From the NCBI RefSeq assembly GCF_001307275.1, contig NZ_CP012831.1, forward strand, positions 2,294,001-2,358,000: a DNA stretch of 64,000 nt, read 5' to 3'. The notes beneath the pieces were generated by a model that was not told the origin of the DNA, searched no databases, and saw nothing but the letters and a program-made list of their open reading frames with translations. The DNA comes from Pseudomonas fluorescens. Lineage in GTDB: Bacteria > Pseudomonadota > Gammaproteobacteria > Pseudomonadales > Pseudomonadaceae. This document shows, one piece after another, positions 55,234 to 63,351 of the stretch (within the stretch, counting starts at the first letter, position 1; every line of letters starts with the position of its first letter). A program made the translations under genes and the position numbers.

Positions 55234-56115
55234 TCACCCCTGCCATTTGCCACCCTCGACAATCACACTCTCCGGCTTGGTGTCATCGCTCAGTTCCTTG
55301 CGCACGTATTGGTCGTACAGCTTGAGCAAGTACTTCTCTTCACCCAGCTTCGCCAACTCGGCATTGACCCAATCACGCAACTCGATATTGCCCTTCTTCA
55401 CCGCCGGTGCAATCGGCGCTTCGGCGCCCAGTGTCTGCTCCAGCACGCGATAGCCGGGGTTCTGCTTGGCCCAACTGAACAGCACCAGATTGTCCTGGGC
55501 ATAGGCATCGCCACGCCCGTTGGCCAGAGCTTGCAAGGACTCGGAATTTTTCTCGAACTTGAGCAGCTTCCAGTCCGGGTGATTTTTGGTCAGCCAGATG
55601 TCCGCCGTGGTGCCGGTGGTGACGATGGTGGTGCGGCTCGCCAGGTCATCGAGGCTTTTCACCGCGCTGGCTTGTGGCACCAGCGCCTGCACCGCGACTT
55701 TCAGGTTCGGGTTGGTGAACTCCACCGCCTCCTTGCGCTCCGGGGTCACGGTCATGTTGGCCAGGATCAGGTCGACCTTGTCACTTTGCAGGAACGGAAT
55801 CCGGCTCGCCGGTTCGACCGCGACGAACTCGACCTTGTTTTCATCGCCGAGCAGGTCCTTGGCGAATCGACGACCGATGTCGGTATCGAAGCCGACATAA
55901 CGCCCCGCCTCATCGACGAAGCCAAACGGCGGCTTGTCGGTGAAGACGCCGACAATCAATTTGTCCCGCGCCTTGATTTTGTCCAGATAGCTGGTCGACG
56001 CAGCGCTTGGGCTGGCCACGTTCGGCTTCGGCGGTTCTTCGGTTTTATTGCAGCCGACCAGCAAAGCGGCGGCGAGCAACGGCAGTAGCAGCAGAGAAGA
56101 CTTGGCAGTTTTCAT
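55234..56115 (-). CDS. Polar amino-acid ABC transporter, lipoprotein binding protein
   Basis: 293-aa family-3 solute-binding protein. Lipobox LLVGC (Cys22), so it is lipid-anchored, and a Pro/Ser-rich linker follows. Lobe 1 IVGVFTDKPPFGFVDEAGRY, conserved LILANMTVTPERKEAVEFTN (the binding-site Arg), lobe 2 TTIVTTGTTADIWLTKNHPD. Overlaps the ATPase gene by four bases; forms a four-gene minus-strand operon. Ligand unknown (glutamate/cystine-like family). Confidence 0.86.
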   Translation of the reverse strand: MKTAKSSLLLLPLLAAALLVGCNKTEEPPKPNVASPSAASTSYLDKIKARDKLIVGVFTDKPPFGFVDEAGRYVGFDTDIGRRFAKDLLGDENKVEFVAVEPASRIPFLQSDKVDLILANMTVTPERKEAVEFTNPNLKVAVQALVPQASAVKSLDDLASRTTIVTTGTTADIWLTKNHPDWKLLKFEKNSESLQALANGRGDAYAQDNLVLFSWAKQNPGYRVLEQTLGAEAPIAPAVKKGNIELRDWVNAELAKLGEEKYLLKLYDQYVRKELSDDTKPESVIVEGGKWQG

Positions 56116-56894
56116 GACAGTTCCAGTTCCTTTGTTTGAGTCGTTTTGGGTAGTGCGGCGACGTAGGAGAACTTCTCCAGGAACTGCTGCGCTCGTGCGG
56201 TTTGCGGGTTCGTAAAGAAAATCTCGGGAGGGTTTTGTTCAAGGATCCGCCCGGCGTCCATGAACACGATGCGGTCAGCCACGGCGCGAGCGAAGGCCAT
56301 TTCGTGGGTGACGATCAACAGCGTCATGCCTTCGCGGGCCAGGCCCTGGATGACTTCCAGCACTTCCTTGACCATCTCCGGGTCGAGGGCGGCGGTGACC
56401 TCATCGAACAACATGACCTTGGGGTTCATGCACAGCGAACGCACAATGGCGATGCGTTGCTGCTGGCCGCCGGAGAGCTGACGTGGAAAGGCATCGCGCT
56501 TGTCCAGCAGCCCAACCCGCGCCAGCAAGGCTTCGGCCTGTGCGCGTGCTTCGCGGCGGTCGCGCTTTTGCACTTTGACCGGGCCGAGCAGCAGGTTATC
56601 GAGCACGCTCATGTGCGGGAACAAGTGATAGCTCTGAAACACCATGCCGATCTGCTGCCGCACTTCGCGCCAGTCGGTGCCCTTGTCCAGCAACTCGCGA
56701 CCGGCGAATGCCAAGCTGCCGCTGTGGGCCACCTCCAGCCCGTTGAGACAACGCAGCAAGGTACTTTTTCCGCAACCACTGGGGCCGAGGATGACGATCA
56801 CTTCGCCCGACTGCACTTGCAGATCGATGCCATCCAGCACCTGCTGTTCGCCGAAAAACTTGTTGAAACCCTTGAACTCGATCAATGCGCTCAT
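56112..56894 (-). CDS. Polar amino-acid ABC transporter ATP-binding protein
   Basis: 260-aa ABC ATPase. Walker A GPSGCGKST (about 37-45), Q-loop GMVFQSYHLFPHMSVL, signature LSGGQQQRIAI, Walker B VMLFDEVTAALDPE (a V replaces the usual P of DEP-T), and VTHEMAFARAVADR. Coupled by four-base overlaps to the genes on both sides. Confidence 0.88.
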   Translation of the reverse strand: MSALIEFKGFNKFFGEQQVLDGIDLQVQSGEVIVILGPSGCGKSTLLRCLNGLEVAHSGSLAFAGRELLDKGTDWREVRQQIGMVFQSYHLFPHMSVLDNLLLGPVKVQKRDRREARAQAEALLARVGLLDKRDAFPRQLSGGQQQRIAIVRSLCMNPKVMLFDEVTAALDPEMVKEVLEVIQGLAREGMTLLIVTHEMAFARAVADRIVFMDAGRILEQNPPEIFFTNPQTARAQQFLEKFSYVAALPKTTQTKELELS

Positions 56895-57550
56895 GCTTGC
56901 GTCCAGCGCCGCTCCAGCACGCGGGAGGCGGCCGAAAGCGGGTAGCAGATAAAGAAGAAAAACAGGAACAGCGCGCCGTAGATCAGCACGGACTCGTAGG
57001 TGCGCTCGATGATCTGCTGGCCGACCTTGATCACGTCCACCACGCCGATCAGCACGGCCAGGGAGCTGGTCTTGATGATGCGCGTGTAGACGTTGATGGT
57101 CGGCGGTGTCATGCGTCTGAGCGCTTGCGGCAACAACACATGGCCGTAGAGTTGCAGACCGTTCAAGCCAATGGACAAGCCCGCCTCGCGCTGGCCGCGC
57201 GGCAACGAATGCAATGCACCGCGTACCACTTCACCCACCTCGCTTGCGCCCCATAACGACAACACCAGGACCGCGCACCAAAAGCTTGGAAGGCTCAAGC
57301 CGAAAAAGATCGGCAGGCCGAAGAACAGCAGGTACAACCAGACCAGCACCGGGATCGCCCGGAACAACTCCAGGTAGACCCGCAGAACGACATCCACGCC
57401 TTTCACACCCAACGTCCGCAACACCCCATAAAGCACGCCGCCCACAGTGCTGAGGGCGATGCTCAGGAAGGAAATCGACAAGGTTTGCGCGGCGCCCTTG
57501 CCCAGTTGCGGCAACGACACCCACAGCAACTCAAGACCCGAACTGGCCAT
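56891..57550 (-). CDS. Polar amino-acid ABC transporter permease
   Basis: 219-aa HisMQ-type inner-membrane permease with about five segments. EAA loop REAGLSIGLNGLQLYGHVLL and KTSSLAVLIGVVDVIKVGQQ. Partner of the next permease gene, which it overlaps by 20 bp, so the channel is probably heterodimeric. Confidence 0.88.
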   Translation of the reverse strand: MASSGLELLWVSLPQLGKGAAQTLSISFLSIALSTVGGVLYGVLRTLGVKGVDVVLRVYLELFRAIPVLVWLYLLFFGLPIFFGLSLPSFWCAVLVLSLWGASEVGEVVRGALHSLPRGQREAGLSIGLNGLQLYGHVLLPQALRRMTPPTINVYTRIIKTSSLAVLIGVVDVIKVGQQIIERTYESVLIYGALFLFFFFICYPLSAASRVLERRWTQA

Positions 57551-58196
57551 GCTGGAGCCTCCTTTCCAGGCGGCTGAGCAGCAGCGACAGCGGCAAGAAC
57601 AGCAGCACGCAAATCAGCGTCAGCACAGCGAGCATTTCGTAGGTCTTGTAGTAGAGCGCGATGTAGCTTTTGGTGGTGTAGAGAATCTCCGGCACCGCCA
57701 CGGCCGAGACCACGGTGGTCTCCTTGAGCAGGAAAATGAAGTTGGCGAACAGCGACGGCAAGCTGAGGATCCCGGCCTGCGGCAGGATCACGTAGCGCAG
57801 CAACTGCCCGTGGGACAGGCCGATGGAACGGCCGGATTCCAATTGCGCCTGGGGCACCGCGTCCACGCCCGCCCGCAGCACTTCCGTGAGATAGGCGCCT
57901 CCCAGGAACGTCATGGTGATGATCGCTGCGGCAAACCCCGACACCTTGATGCCCAGCGCCGGCAAGGCGAAGTAGACGAAGAACAACTGAATAAGCAGCG
58001 GGGTGTTGCGGGCCAGCTCCACATACAGCCCCACCAGGCGTTGCAGGTAAGGTGTGCGCAACACCAGGATCGTTGCGTTCACGAGCGCCACCAGCAGCGA
58101 GGTGGCGATGGCGATAAGGCCAACTTGCAGCGTCACGCCCACGGCCTTGAGAAACGCCGGGAGGGTGCTGAGGATAAAAGCGTAATCGAAGTTCAT
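57531..58196 (-). CDS. Polar amino-acid ABC transporter permease
   Basis: 221-aa HisMQ-type permease, first gene of the operon. EAA region ESGRSIGLSHGQLLRYVILP and FIFLLKETTVVSAVAVPEIL. ELARNTPLLIQLFFVYFALP is the conserved family motif. The upstream region to about 58340 is AT-rich and probably holds the operon promoter. Confidence 0.88.
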   Translation of the reverse strand: MNFDYAFILSTLPAFLKAVGVTLQVGLIAIATSLLVALVNATILVLRTPYLQRLVGLYVELARNTPLLIQLFFVYFALPALGIKVSGFAAAIITMTFLGGAYLTEVLRAGVDAVPQAQLESGRSIGLSHGQLLRYVILPQAGILSLPSLFANFIFLLKETTVVSAVAVPEILYTTKSYIALYYKTYEMLAVLTLICVLLFLPLSLLLSRLERRLQHGQFGS

Positions 58197-58436
58197 TGAA
58201 CATCCTGGACGCCGCTCGGTAAGCGGCGGTCGTGCGGTCCATGGGCAGCGGATAGCTACTCGGCAGGCACTGACTTTAATGGCATAAGAACTGTAATTTA
58301 AATACCGTTAAAGCATATTGATATCACGCAAAAAACTATCCCCGGATTTGCCGCGAAGAACAAAGACGACTATTTTCCTTGCGCCGCAGGGAGGATCTTT
58401 TTCGCCATCCCCCCTCACCATTACAAGGAAGAAAAC
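58197..58436. other. AT-rich upstream region of the amino-acid ABC operon
   Basis: Divergent gap between the permease operon and a tiny plus-strand ORF. AT-rich from about 58270 to 58340, with TTAATGGCATAA at 58276-58287. No REP in this part and no larger gene seen. Confidence 0.4.
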
Positions 58437-58532
58437 ATGGCTGACGTAAACGTGCCGCAGCGACTGGAACCGCAGGACATATTGAAATTGTTGATGGCGT
58501 TGCGCAGGGCGTTGAAGAGCGGGGAGACCTGA
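58437..58532 (+). CDS. Possible 31-residue small protein
   Basis: ATG 58437 to TGA 58530-58532, 31 aa. Sequence begins MADVNVPQRLEPQDILKLLM and ends in a basic amphipathic stretch (ALRRALKSGET). A good ribosome site AAGGAAG lies six bases upstream. GC-rich, codon-biased sequence in an otherwise AT-leaning gap supports coding. No family recognised; it could form a single helix. Divergent from the ABC operon and followed by a REPIN. Confidence 0.5.
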   Translation: MADVNVPQRLEPQDILKLLMALRRALKSGET

Positions 58533-58541
58533 TCCATTCCC

Positions 58542-58627
58542 TGTGGAAGCGAGCTTGCTCGCGATAGCGGCCTGTCAGTCACATCAGTGTTTATTGATGA
58601 ACCGCCATCGCGAGCAAGCTCCCACAG
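58542..58627. repeat. REPIN, family A, with 4-bp deletion
   Basis: Inverted pair, 86 bp; the right arm lacks CGCT (GCAAGCT directly joined to CCCACAG) and the left arm has one substitution. Confidence 0.82.
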
Positions 58628-58628
58628 T

Positions 58629-58663
58629 AAAAAACGCCGACGCTGTATCAGCCGTCGGCGTTT
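58629..58663 (-). terminator. Rho-independent terminator of orphan metQ
   Basis: Stem AAACGCCGACG/CGTCGGCGTTT with a 10-nt loop, ending in a T-run on the minus strand, 28 bp after the metQ stop. Confidence 0.88.
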
Positions 58664-58690
58664 GAAACCATGAAGGGTGTACCGCGCGAA

Positions 58691-59473
58691 TCAGAACGCC
58701 GGCAGTACCGCACCGCTGTATTTCTTCTCGATGAACGCCTTCACTTCAGGGCTGGTCAAGGCCTTTGCCAGTTTCTGGATGGCCGGGCTGTCCTTGTTGT
58801 CCGGACGGGCCACCAGGAAGTTGACGTAAGGCGAATCCGAACCTTCGATCACCAAGGCATCCTTGGCCGGGTTAAGACCCGCTTCCAGGGCATAGTTGGT
58901 GTTGATCAGGTCCAGGTCGACCTGGTCCAGCACCCGCGGCAGCATGGCCGATTCCAGCTCCTTGAACTTGAAGTTGCGCGGGTTCTTGGCGATGTCTTTC
59001 GGCGTCGCCAACGCGTTTTTCGGGTCTTTCAACTCGATCAGGCCAGCCTTCTGCAACAGGATCAGCGCACGGCCGCTGTTGCTGCCTTCGTTGGGCAGCG
59101 CGATGGTCGCGCCGTCTGGCAGGTCAGCCAGCGTCTTGTACTTCTTGGAGTAGCCACCGAACGGTTCGACGTGAACACCGATCACGGTCACCAGGTTCGT
59201 GCCTTTGCCTTCGTTGAAGTTCTTCAAGTACGGCAGGGTCTGGAAGTAGTTGGCGTCCAGGCGTTTCTGGTCAACCTGCACGTTGGGTTGGACGTAGTCG
59301 GTGAAGACCTTGATTTCCAGGTCCACGCCTTCCTTGGCCAGGGTTGGCTTGATCAGCTCGAGGATTTCAGCGTGGGGCACCGGCGTGGCGGCCACCACCA
59401 GTTTCTCTGCAGCCTGGGCCAGGCCCGACGTCAGGGCTGCCGCCAATGCGGTGAACAACAGAACCTTTTTCAT
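58691..59473 (-). CDS. metQ: Orphan MetQ-family methionine-binding protein
   Basis: 260-aa NlpA/MetQ-family periplasmic protein. Signal peptide ends LAQAAEKL, without a lipobox cysteine. Hallmarks LVVAATPVPHAEILELIKPT, LDANYFQTLPYLKNF, NEGSNSGRALILLQKAG. Closer to classical MetQ than the copy at 24.1 kb. No ATPase or permease gene adjoins; it has its own terminator, so it must share a MetNI encoded elsewhere, possibly the pair at 25-26.7 kb. Confidence 0.85.
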   Translation of the reverse strand: MKKVLLFTALAAALTSGLAQAAEKLVVAATPVPHAEILELIKPTLAKEGVDLEIKVFTDYVQPNVQVDQKRLDANYFQTLPYLKNFNEGKGTNLVTVIGVHVEPFGGYSKKYKTLADLPDGATIALPNEGSNSGRALILLQKAGLIELKDPKNALATPKDIAKNPRNFKFKELESAMLPRVLDQVDLDLINTNYALEAGLNPAKDALVIEGSDSPYVNFLVARPDNKDSPAIQKLAKALTSPEVKAFIEKKYSGAVLPAF

Positions 59474-59642
59474 GCAGTGTCCTTATCGAAAATCACAGTC
59501 GTCATGGACGACGGCTAAATGAGGGTGTGCCAGTGAAGTGCTATCGCTGGCGTGATGCGGACAATACCGATATTTTTTATTCCTTAACAATATCTTTTGT
59601 TCAAGTTCATATTCATTTTACTCATATAGCTAACACCGCTTT

Positions 59643-59736
59643 TGTGGCGAGGGAGCTTGCTCCCGCTCGGTTGCGCAGCAACCGCAAGATCTTGGGGCCG
59701 CTACGCAGCCCAGCGGGAGCAAGCGCCCTCGCCACA
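59643..59736. repeat. REPIN, family B
   Basis: 94-bp element, differing by about one base from the element at 63244-63337 (GCGCCC for GCTCCC in the right arm). Confidence 0.9.
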
Positions 59737-59754
59737 AGAGCGGGTCAGCCACGC

Positions 59755-60690
59755 TTACAGCGTCGAGCCCAATCGACTGAGCAGCACCTTGAGTGCGGCA
59801 CGCTCACCTTCCGATCCCCCTGCGATGACCTGCGCCACTTGCTGCTCGATCAGTTCCGGCACTGAAGGCTGGGGTGGCAAATTCAAATGCTCCGGCAAAA
59901 TTTCCTCGCCCGTACTCACCAGCAATGCGAAATGAATGACGTTTTCCAACTCGCGGGTGTTGCCCGGCCAACTGTGCTGTTCGAGGGCATGCTGCGCCGC
60001 CTCACTGATCAGCGGCACGGCCAGGCCGAGTCGCTGGCTGTAGATGCCCAGGAAGTATTCGGCCAGGGACAGAATATCGCCCACCCGTTCACGCAGGGCC
60101 GGCAGTTCCAGTCGGCCTTCGCCCAGGTAGTGGTAGAGCCGTTCGTGGAATTTCCCGGCCGCCACCGCTTGCGCCAGGTCGATACTGGTGGCCGCGACCA
60201 GACGGACATCCACCGGACTGGGCTGGTGGGCGCCGACACGGGTGACTTCGTGGTTCTCCAGGGCCGCCAGCAACTTGATCTGGATCGGCAGCGGCAAATC
60301 GCCGATTTCATCCAGGTAAAGGGTGCCGCCGTTGGCCGAACCGAACCAACCGGCCCGGCTGCTGGCCGAGCCGCTGTAGCTGCCGGCGGCATACCCGAAC
60401 AGTTCGGCGTCGGCGTAGGTCGGGCTGATGGCGCCGCAGTTGACCGACACAAACAATCCGCCGCGATCGCTTTCGCGATGGATATGCCGGGCCAGCAGTT
60501 CCTTGCCGCTACCGGTTTCGCCGCGTATCAGCACCGAGATCGCACGGGGCGCCAGTTGCTCCAACTCCTGGCGCAACTGCCGTGAACGGGGGTCGACAAA
60601 CACCAGCGCCTTGGCGCGAATGCTCAGGGGGCTTTTTTCCGCATCGGGAAAGGTCAGCAAGGGCTGACCGAAGGTTTCATGCAAACTCAT
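59755..60690 (-). CDS. Sigma-54 activator-like AAA+ protein with degenerate GAFTGA loop
   Basis: 311-aa AAA+ domain protein of the bacterial enhancer-binding type, SfnR-like. Walker A RGETGSGKE (about 56-64), Walker B LYLDEIGD (124-131), sensor-1 VRLVAATSIDL, LPALRERVGDI and HSWPGNTRELENV. The sigma-54-contacting loop reads GSYSGS (103-108) instead of GAFTGA. No N-terminal receiver or PAS domain, and only about 35 residues follow the AAA+ core, without a recognisable Fis-type HTH. It may be a co-regulator or a target-specific partner rather than a canonical activator. Sits between orphan metQ and the hydrolase. Confidence 0.78.
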   Translation of the reverse strand: MSLHETFGQPLLTFPDAEKSPLSIRAKALVFVDPRSRQLRQELEQLAPRAISVLIRGETGSGKELLARHIHRESDRGGLFVSVNCGAISPTYADAELFGYAAGSYSGSASSRAGWFGSANGGTLYLDEIGDLPLPIQIKLLAALENHEVTRVGAHQPSPVDVRLVAATSIDLAQAVAAGKFHERLYHYLGEGRLELPALRERVGDILSLAEYFLGIYSQRLGLAVPLISEAAQHALEQHSWPGNTRELENVIHFALLVSTGEEILPEHLNLPPQPSVPELIEQQVAQVIAGGSEGERAALKVLLSRLGSTL

Positions 60691-60737
60691 GGCAGGCTCC
60701 CGCCCCAGACCGCCGGGAGACGGGGGGCGCTAAAAAT

Positions 60738-61319
60738 TCAGGCGCGACGCAGGGCGTGATGCTCCATGCGGTTTTGCAGACGATAGAGATAAGCGAAACC
60801 CTGCTCCCAACGCTGGTGGCCGGACTTCACGTTGATATGCCCCGCCCCGGCCAGGATTCCGGCCTCGGCCCCCCAGTTGCGCGCCAGTTCCAGGGCGCGT
60901 GGGGCGCTCACGGCGTCGTCGTTGTCGGAACTGACCACTTGGCTTGGGAACGGCAACAGATCGCTGGGAATCGGCGCGAAGTTGCGCAGCGCCGGGACGC
61001 AGGCTGGCCGCTCGACATCCGCCGGCGCCACCAGTAACGCCCCACGCACCTGCCGCAAAAACTGCACCGGCGCGGTGGCGGCCCAATGGGCCACCGTGAT
61101 GCAACCCAGGCTATGGGCAATCAGGATCACCGGCGTGCTGTCGGCGGCCACGGCCTCGGCCAGCGCCGCGACCCAGTCTTCACGCCGAGGCGTCACCCAG
61201 TCGGCCTGCTCGACCCTGGCACTGTTGGGCAGGCTGTTCTGCCAGTGGGTTTGCCAATGATTTTCCGGCGATCCTTGCCAGCCCGGCACAATCAGGTAGC
61301 GAATCGATTCGTTGCGCAT
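60738..61319 (-). CDS. RBBP9/YdeN-family serine hydrolase
   Basis: 193-aa alpha/beta hydrolase. VPGWQGSPENHWQTHW near the N-terminus is the family signature. Nucleophile Ser70 in IAHSLGCITVAHW, acid Asp about 132-134, His161 in AGAGHINVKSG. Cytoplasmic; substrate unknown. Follows the AAA+ protein's promoter side by 47 bp in the same direction and may be co-transcribed with it. Confidence 0.83.
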   Translation of the reverse strand: MRNESIRYLIVPGWQGSPENHWQTHWQNSLPNSARVEQADWVTPRREDWVAALAEAVAADSTPVILIAHSLGCITVAHWAATAPVQFLRQVRGALLVAPADVERPACVPALRNFAPIPSDLLPFPSQVVSSDNDDAVSAPRALELARNWGAEAGILAGAGHINVKSGHQRWEQGFAYLYRLQNRMEHHALRRA

Positions 61320-61429
61320 GGGTGCTCTCCTGCGTGTCTGTTCCCGGACGAGTATAGGGAGGAGAGCTATATTATTTAAGGAATAAGAAGCTATTTATTA
61401 ATACTTAAAACGAATAACAGGTAATCCCC

Positions 61430-61519
61430 TGTGGGAGCGAGCTTGCTCGCGATAGCGAACGGTCAGTCGACATTGATGTAACAGACATACCGCCATCGCG
61501 AGCAAGCTCGCTCCCACAG
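61430..61519. repeat. REPIN, family A, canonical
   Basis: Inverted family-A pair, 90 bp, ending 5 bp before the DUF2789 stop codon. Confidence 0.9.
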
Positions 61520-61524
61520 GTCTC

Positions 61525-61779
61525 TCAGGCAGGTCGCTCGCTACGCCCCTTGCGCATCAACACATCCAACTGGTCTATCACTTCCGCCCAGTCCGCATCC
61601 TCGAGGATTTCCTCGCGCAGCATTTGCCGCTGGCCCTCATTCCAGAAAAACGCATCGGCCAAGTGCAATCCGGGCTTGAGGGGTGAATGCGTGGCGATGA
61701 ACTGATCAATGCCAATGGCGTCATCGGGCAAGCCCAGTTGCTTGAACAATGCGCGAAGGGTGTGGATCGGCGGTTCCAT
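61525..61779 (-). CDS. DUF2789 family protein
   Basis: 84 aa. IHTLRALFKQLGLPDDAIGI start, FWNEGQRQMLREEILEDADW and a C-terminal QLDVLMR helix match DUF2789, small helical proteins of unknown role common in gamma-proteobacteria. Start at 61779 has AGGAG upstream; the longer open frame beyond it is not supported. Confidence 0.82.
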   Translation of the reverse strand: MEPPIHTLRALFKQLGLPDDAIGIDQFIATHSPLKPGLHLADAFFWNEGQRQMLREEILEDADWAEVIDQLDVLMRKGRSERPA

Positions 61780-61927
61780 AGGGGGCTCCTGGACATGAGT
61801 GGATGACGGGGTTGTTCCTAGGCAGTCTAGCCCCTCGCCGACCGCCAGACTGATCAAAATTCAATCAACCCCCGACTCGACTAGACTTTGAATAACATCC
61901 CGACGACGACACGTTGCGGAGGATCCC

Positions 61928-62452
61928 GTGAACATTCACTGGTTGACGGTTGCGCTGCTGGCGATCAGCGGAGCCGCGTTCGGCGCCGATGGCCTCATGC
62001 CGCCAGGCACCGATCCCCTGGGTTTCTGGCTGATCGCCGTTGGCGTGGCCTTGCTGGTCTTCGAGGCAGCCTTGCCCAATTACGGCGTCGCGGGGCTGGG
62101 TGGCATTGTCTTGTGTGTGATTGGCGCGGTCATCCTGACCAACGCCGATGTACCGGTTCCGCTGATGCTCGGCCTGGGCCTGATCAGTGCCTTGCTGTTG
62201 CTCGCACTGCTGGTCCGTGCATTGAAAACGCGGCCGCGCCAACCCATCAGCGGCGATGCCAGACTGCTGGGCAGCGTCACGGCGGTGACCGCGTTGCAGG
62301 CCGGCAACAATCATCATGGCTGGGTCCAGTTGGAAGGCGAACGCTGGCAAGTGGCAAGCGCGACGCCGCTGCGGCCTGGGCAAGCGGTGCGGGTCATCTC
62401 CCGCAAGGGTTTGCTGCTGGAAGTGGCCGCCGCTGACTCCGGAGGGGTATGA
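61928..62452 (+). CDS. NfeD-family membrane protein
   Basis: 174 aa. N-terminal hydrophobic segment, then two or three more membrane helices (about 35-105, [20 protein letters not shown] and [15 protein letters not shown]), then a small OB-fold domain (about 110-170, [20 protein letters not shown]). Short NfeD type lacking the ClpP-like protease domain. GTG 61928 start with GGAGGATC upstream. Two bases separate it from the SPFH gene start; the pair is a known membrane-microdomain module. Confidence 0.83.
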   Translation: MNIHWLTVALLAISGAAFGADGLMPPGTDPLGFWLIAVGVALLVFEAALPNYGVAGLGGIVLCVIGAVILTNADVPVPLMLGLGLISALLLLALLVRALKTRPRQPISGDARLLGSVTAVTALQAGNNHHGWVQLEGERWQVASATPLRPGQAVRVISRKGLLLEVAAADSGGV

Positions 62453-62453
62453 G

Positions 62454-63215
62454 ATGGGCATGCAAATCGGTTTTGTGCTGCTGTTGCTGCTGGTGATCGC
62501 GCTGGCGGGAGCGACATTCCGGATCCTGCGCGAATACGAACGCGCGGTGGTGTTCCAGCTAGGACGGTTCTGGCAGGTCAAGGGACCGGGGTTGATCCTG
62601 CTGATTCCGGTGGTACAGCAGATGATCCGCGTCGACCTGCGCACCATTGTCCTCGACGTACCGCCCCAGGACGTGATCACCCGGGACAACGTCTCGGTGA
62701 AAGTCAATGCGGTGCTGTATTTCCGTGTGCTCGACCCGCAGAAGGCGATCATCCAGGTCGAAAATTTCCTCATGGCCACCAGCCAACTGGCCCAGACCAC
62801 GTTGCGCGCAGTCCTCGGCAAGCATGACCTGGACCAACTGCTGGCCGAGCGCGAGCAATTGAATGGTGACATCCAGCAAGTGCTCGACGCCCAGACCGAC
62901 GCCTGGGGCATCAAGGTGGCGAACGTCGAGATCAAGCACGTGGACCTCAACGAATCCATGATCCGCGCCATCGCCCGCCAAGCCGAGGCCGAGCGGGAAC
63001 GCCGGGCCAAAGTGATCCACGCCGAAGGCGAGTTGCAAGCCTCGGAAAAACTCATGCAGGCCGCCGAAATGCTCGGGCGCCAGCCAGGCGCCATGCAACT
63101 GCGCTACATGCAGACGCTGGGCTCGATTGCCGGGGATAAAAGCTCCACCATCGTCTTCCCCTTGCCGATCGAATTGCTCAAGGGGATGGCGGAGTTGTCG
63201 CCCAACAAGCCGTGA
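62454..63215 (+). CDS. SPFH/stomatin-type slipin
   Basis: 253-aa slipin. N-terminal membrane anchor (about 5-22), SPFH domain (about 25-200) with [40 protein letters not shown] and [20 protein letters not shown], then a charged coiled-coil region ([20 protein letters not shown]). Start ATG 62454 has GGAGGGG upstream. Forms oligomeric membrane scaffolds with the NfeD partner encoded just upstream. Confidence 0.9.
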   Translation: MGMQIGFVLLLLLVIALAGATFRILREYERAVVFQLGRFWQVKGPGLILLIPVVQQMIRVDLRTIVLDVPPQDVITRDNVSVKVNAVLYFRVLDPQKAIIQVENFLMATSQLAQTTLRAVLGKHDLDQLLAEREQLNGDIQQVLDAQTDAWGIKVANVEIKHVDLNESMIRAIARQAEAERERRAKVIHAEGELQASEKLMQAAEMLGRQPGAMQLRYMQTLGSIAGDKSSTIVFPLPIELLKGMAELSPNKP

Positions 63216-63243
63216 TGGGTTAGACAAGGCACAAGCGTGCCCC

Positions 63244-63337
63244 TGTGGCGAGGGAGCTTGCTCCCGCTCGGTTGCGCAGCAACCGCAAGATCTTGGGGCC
63301 GCTACGCAGCCCAGCGGGAGCAAGCTCCCTCGCCACA
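63244..63337. repeat. REPIN, family B
   Basis: 94-bp element, near-identical twin of 59643-59736, at a convergent junction. Confidence 0.9.
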
Positions 63338-63351
63338 GGACACTCCTGAAT

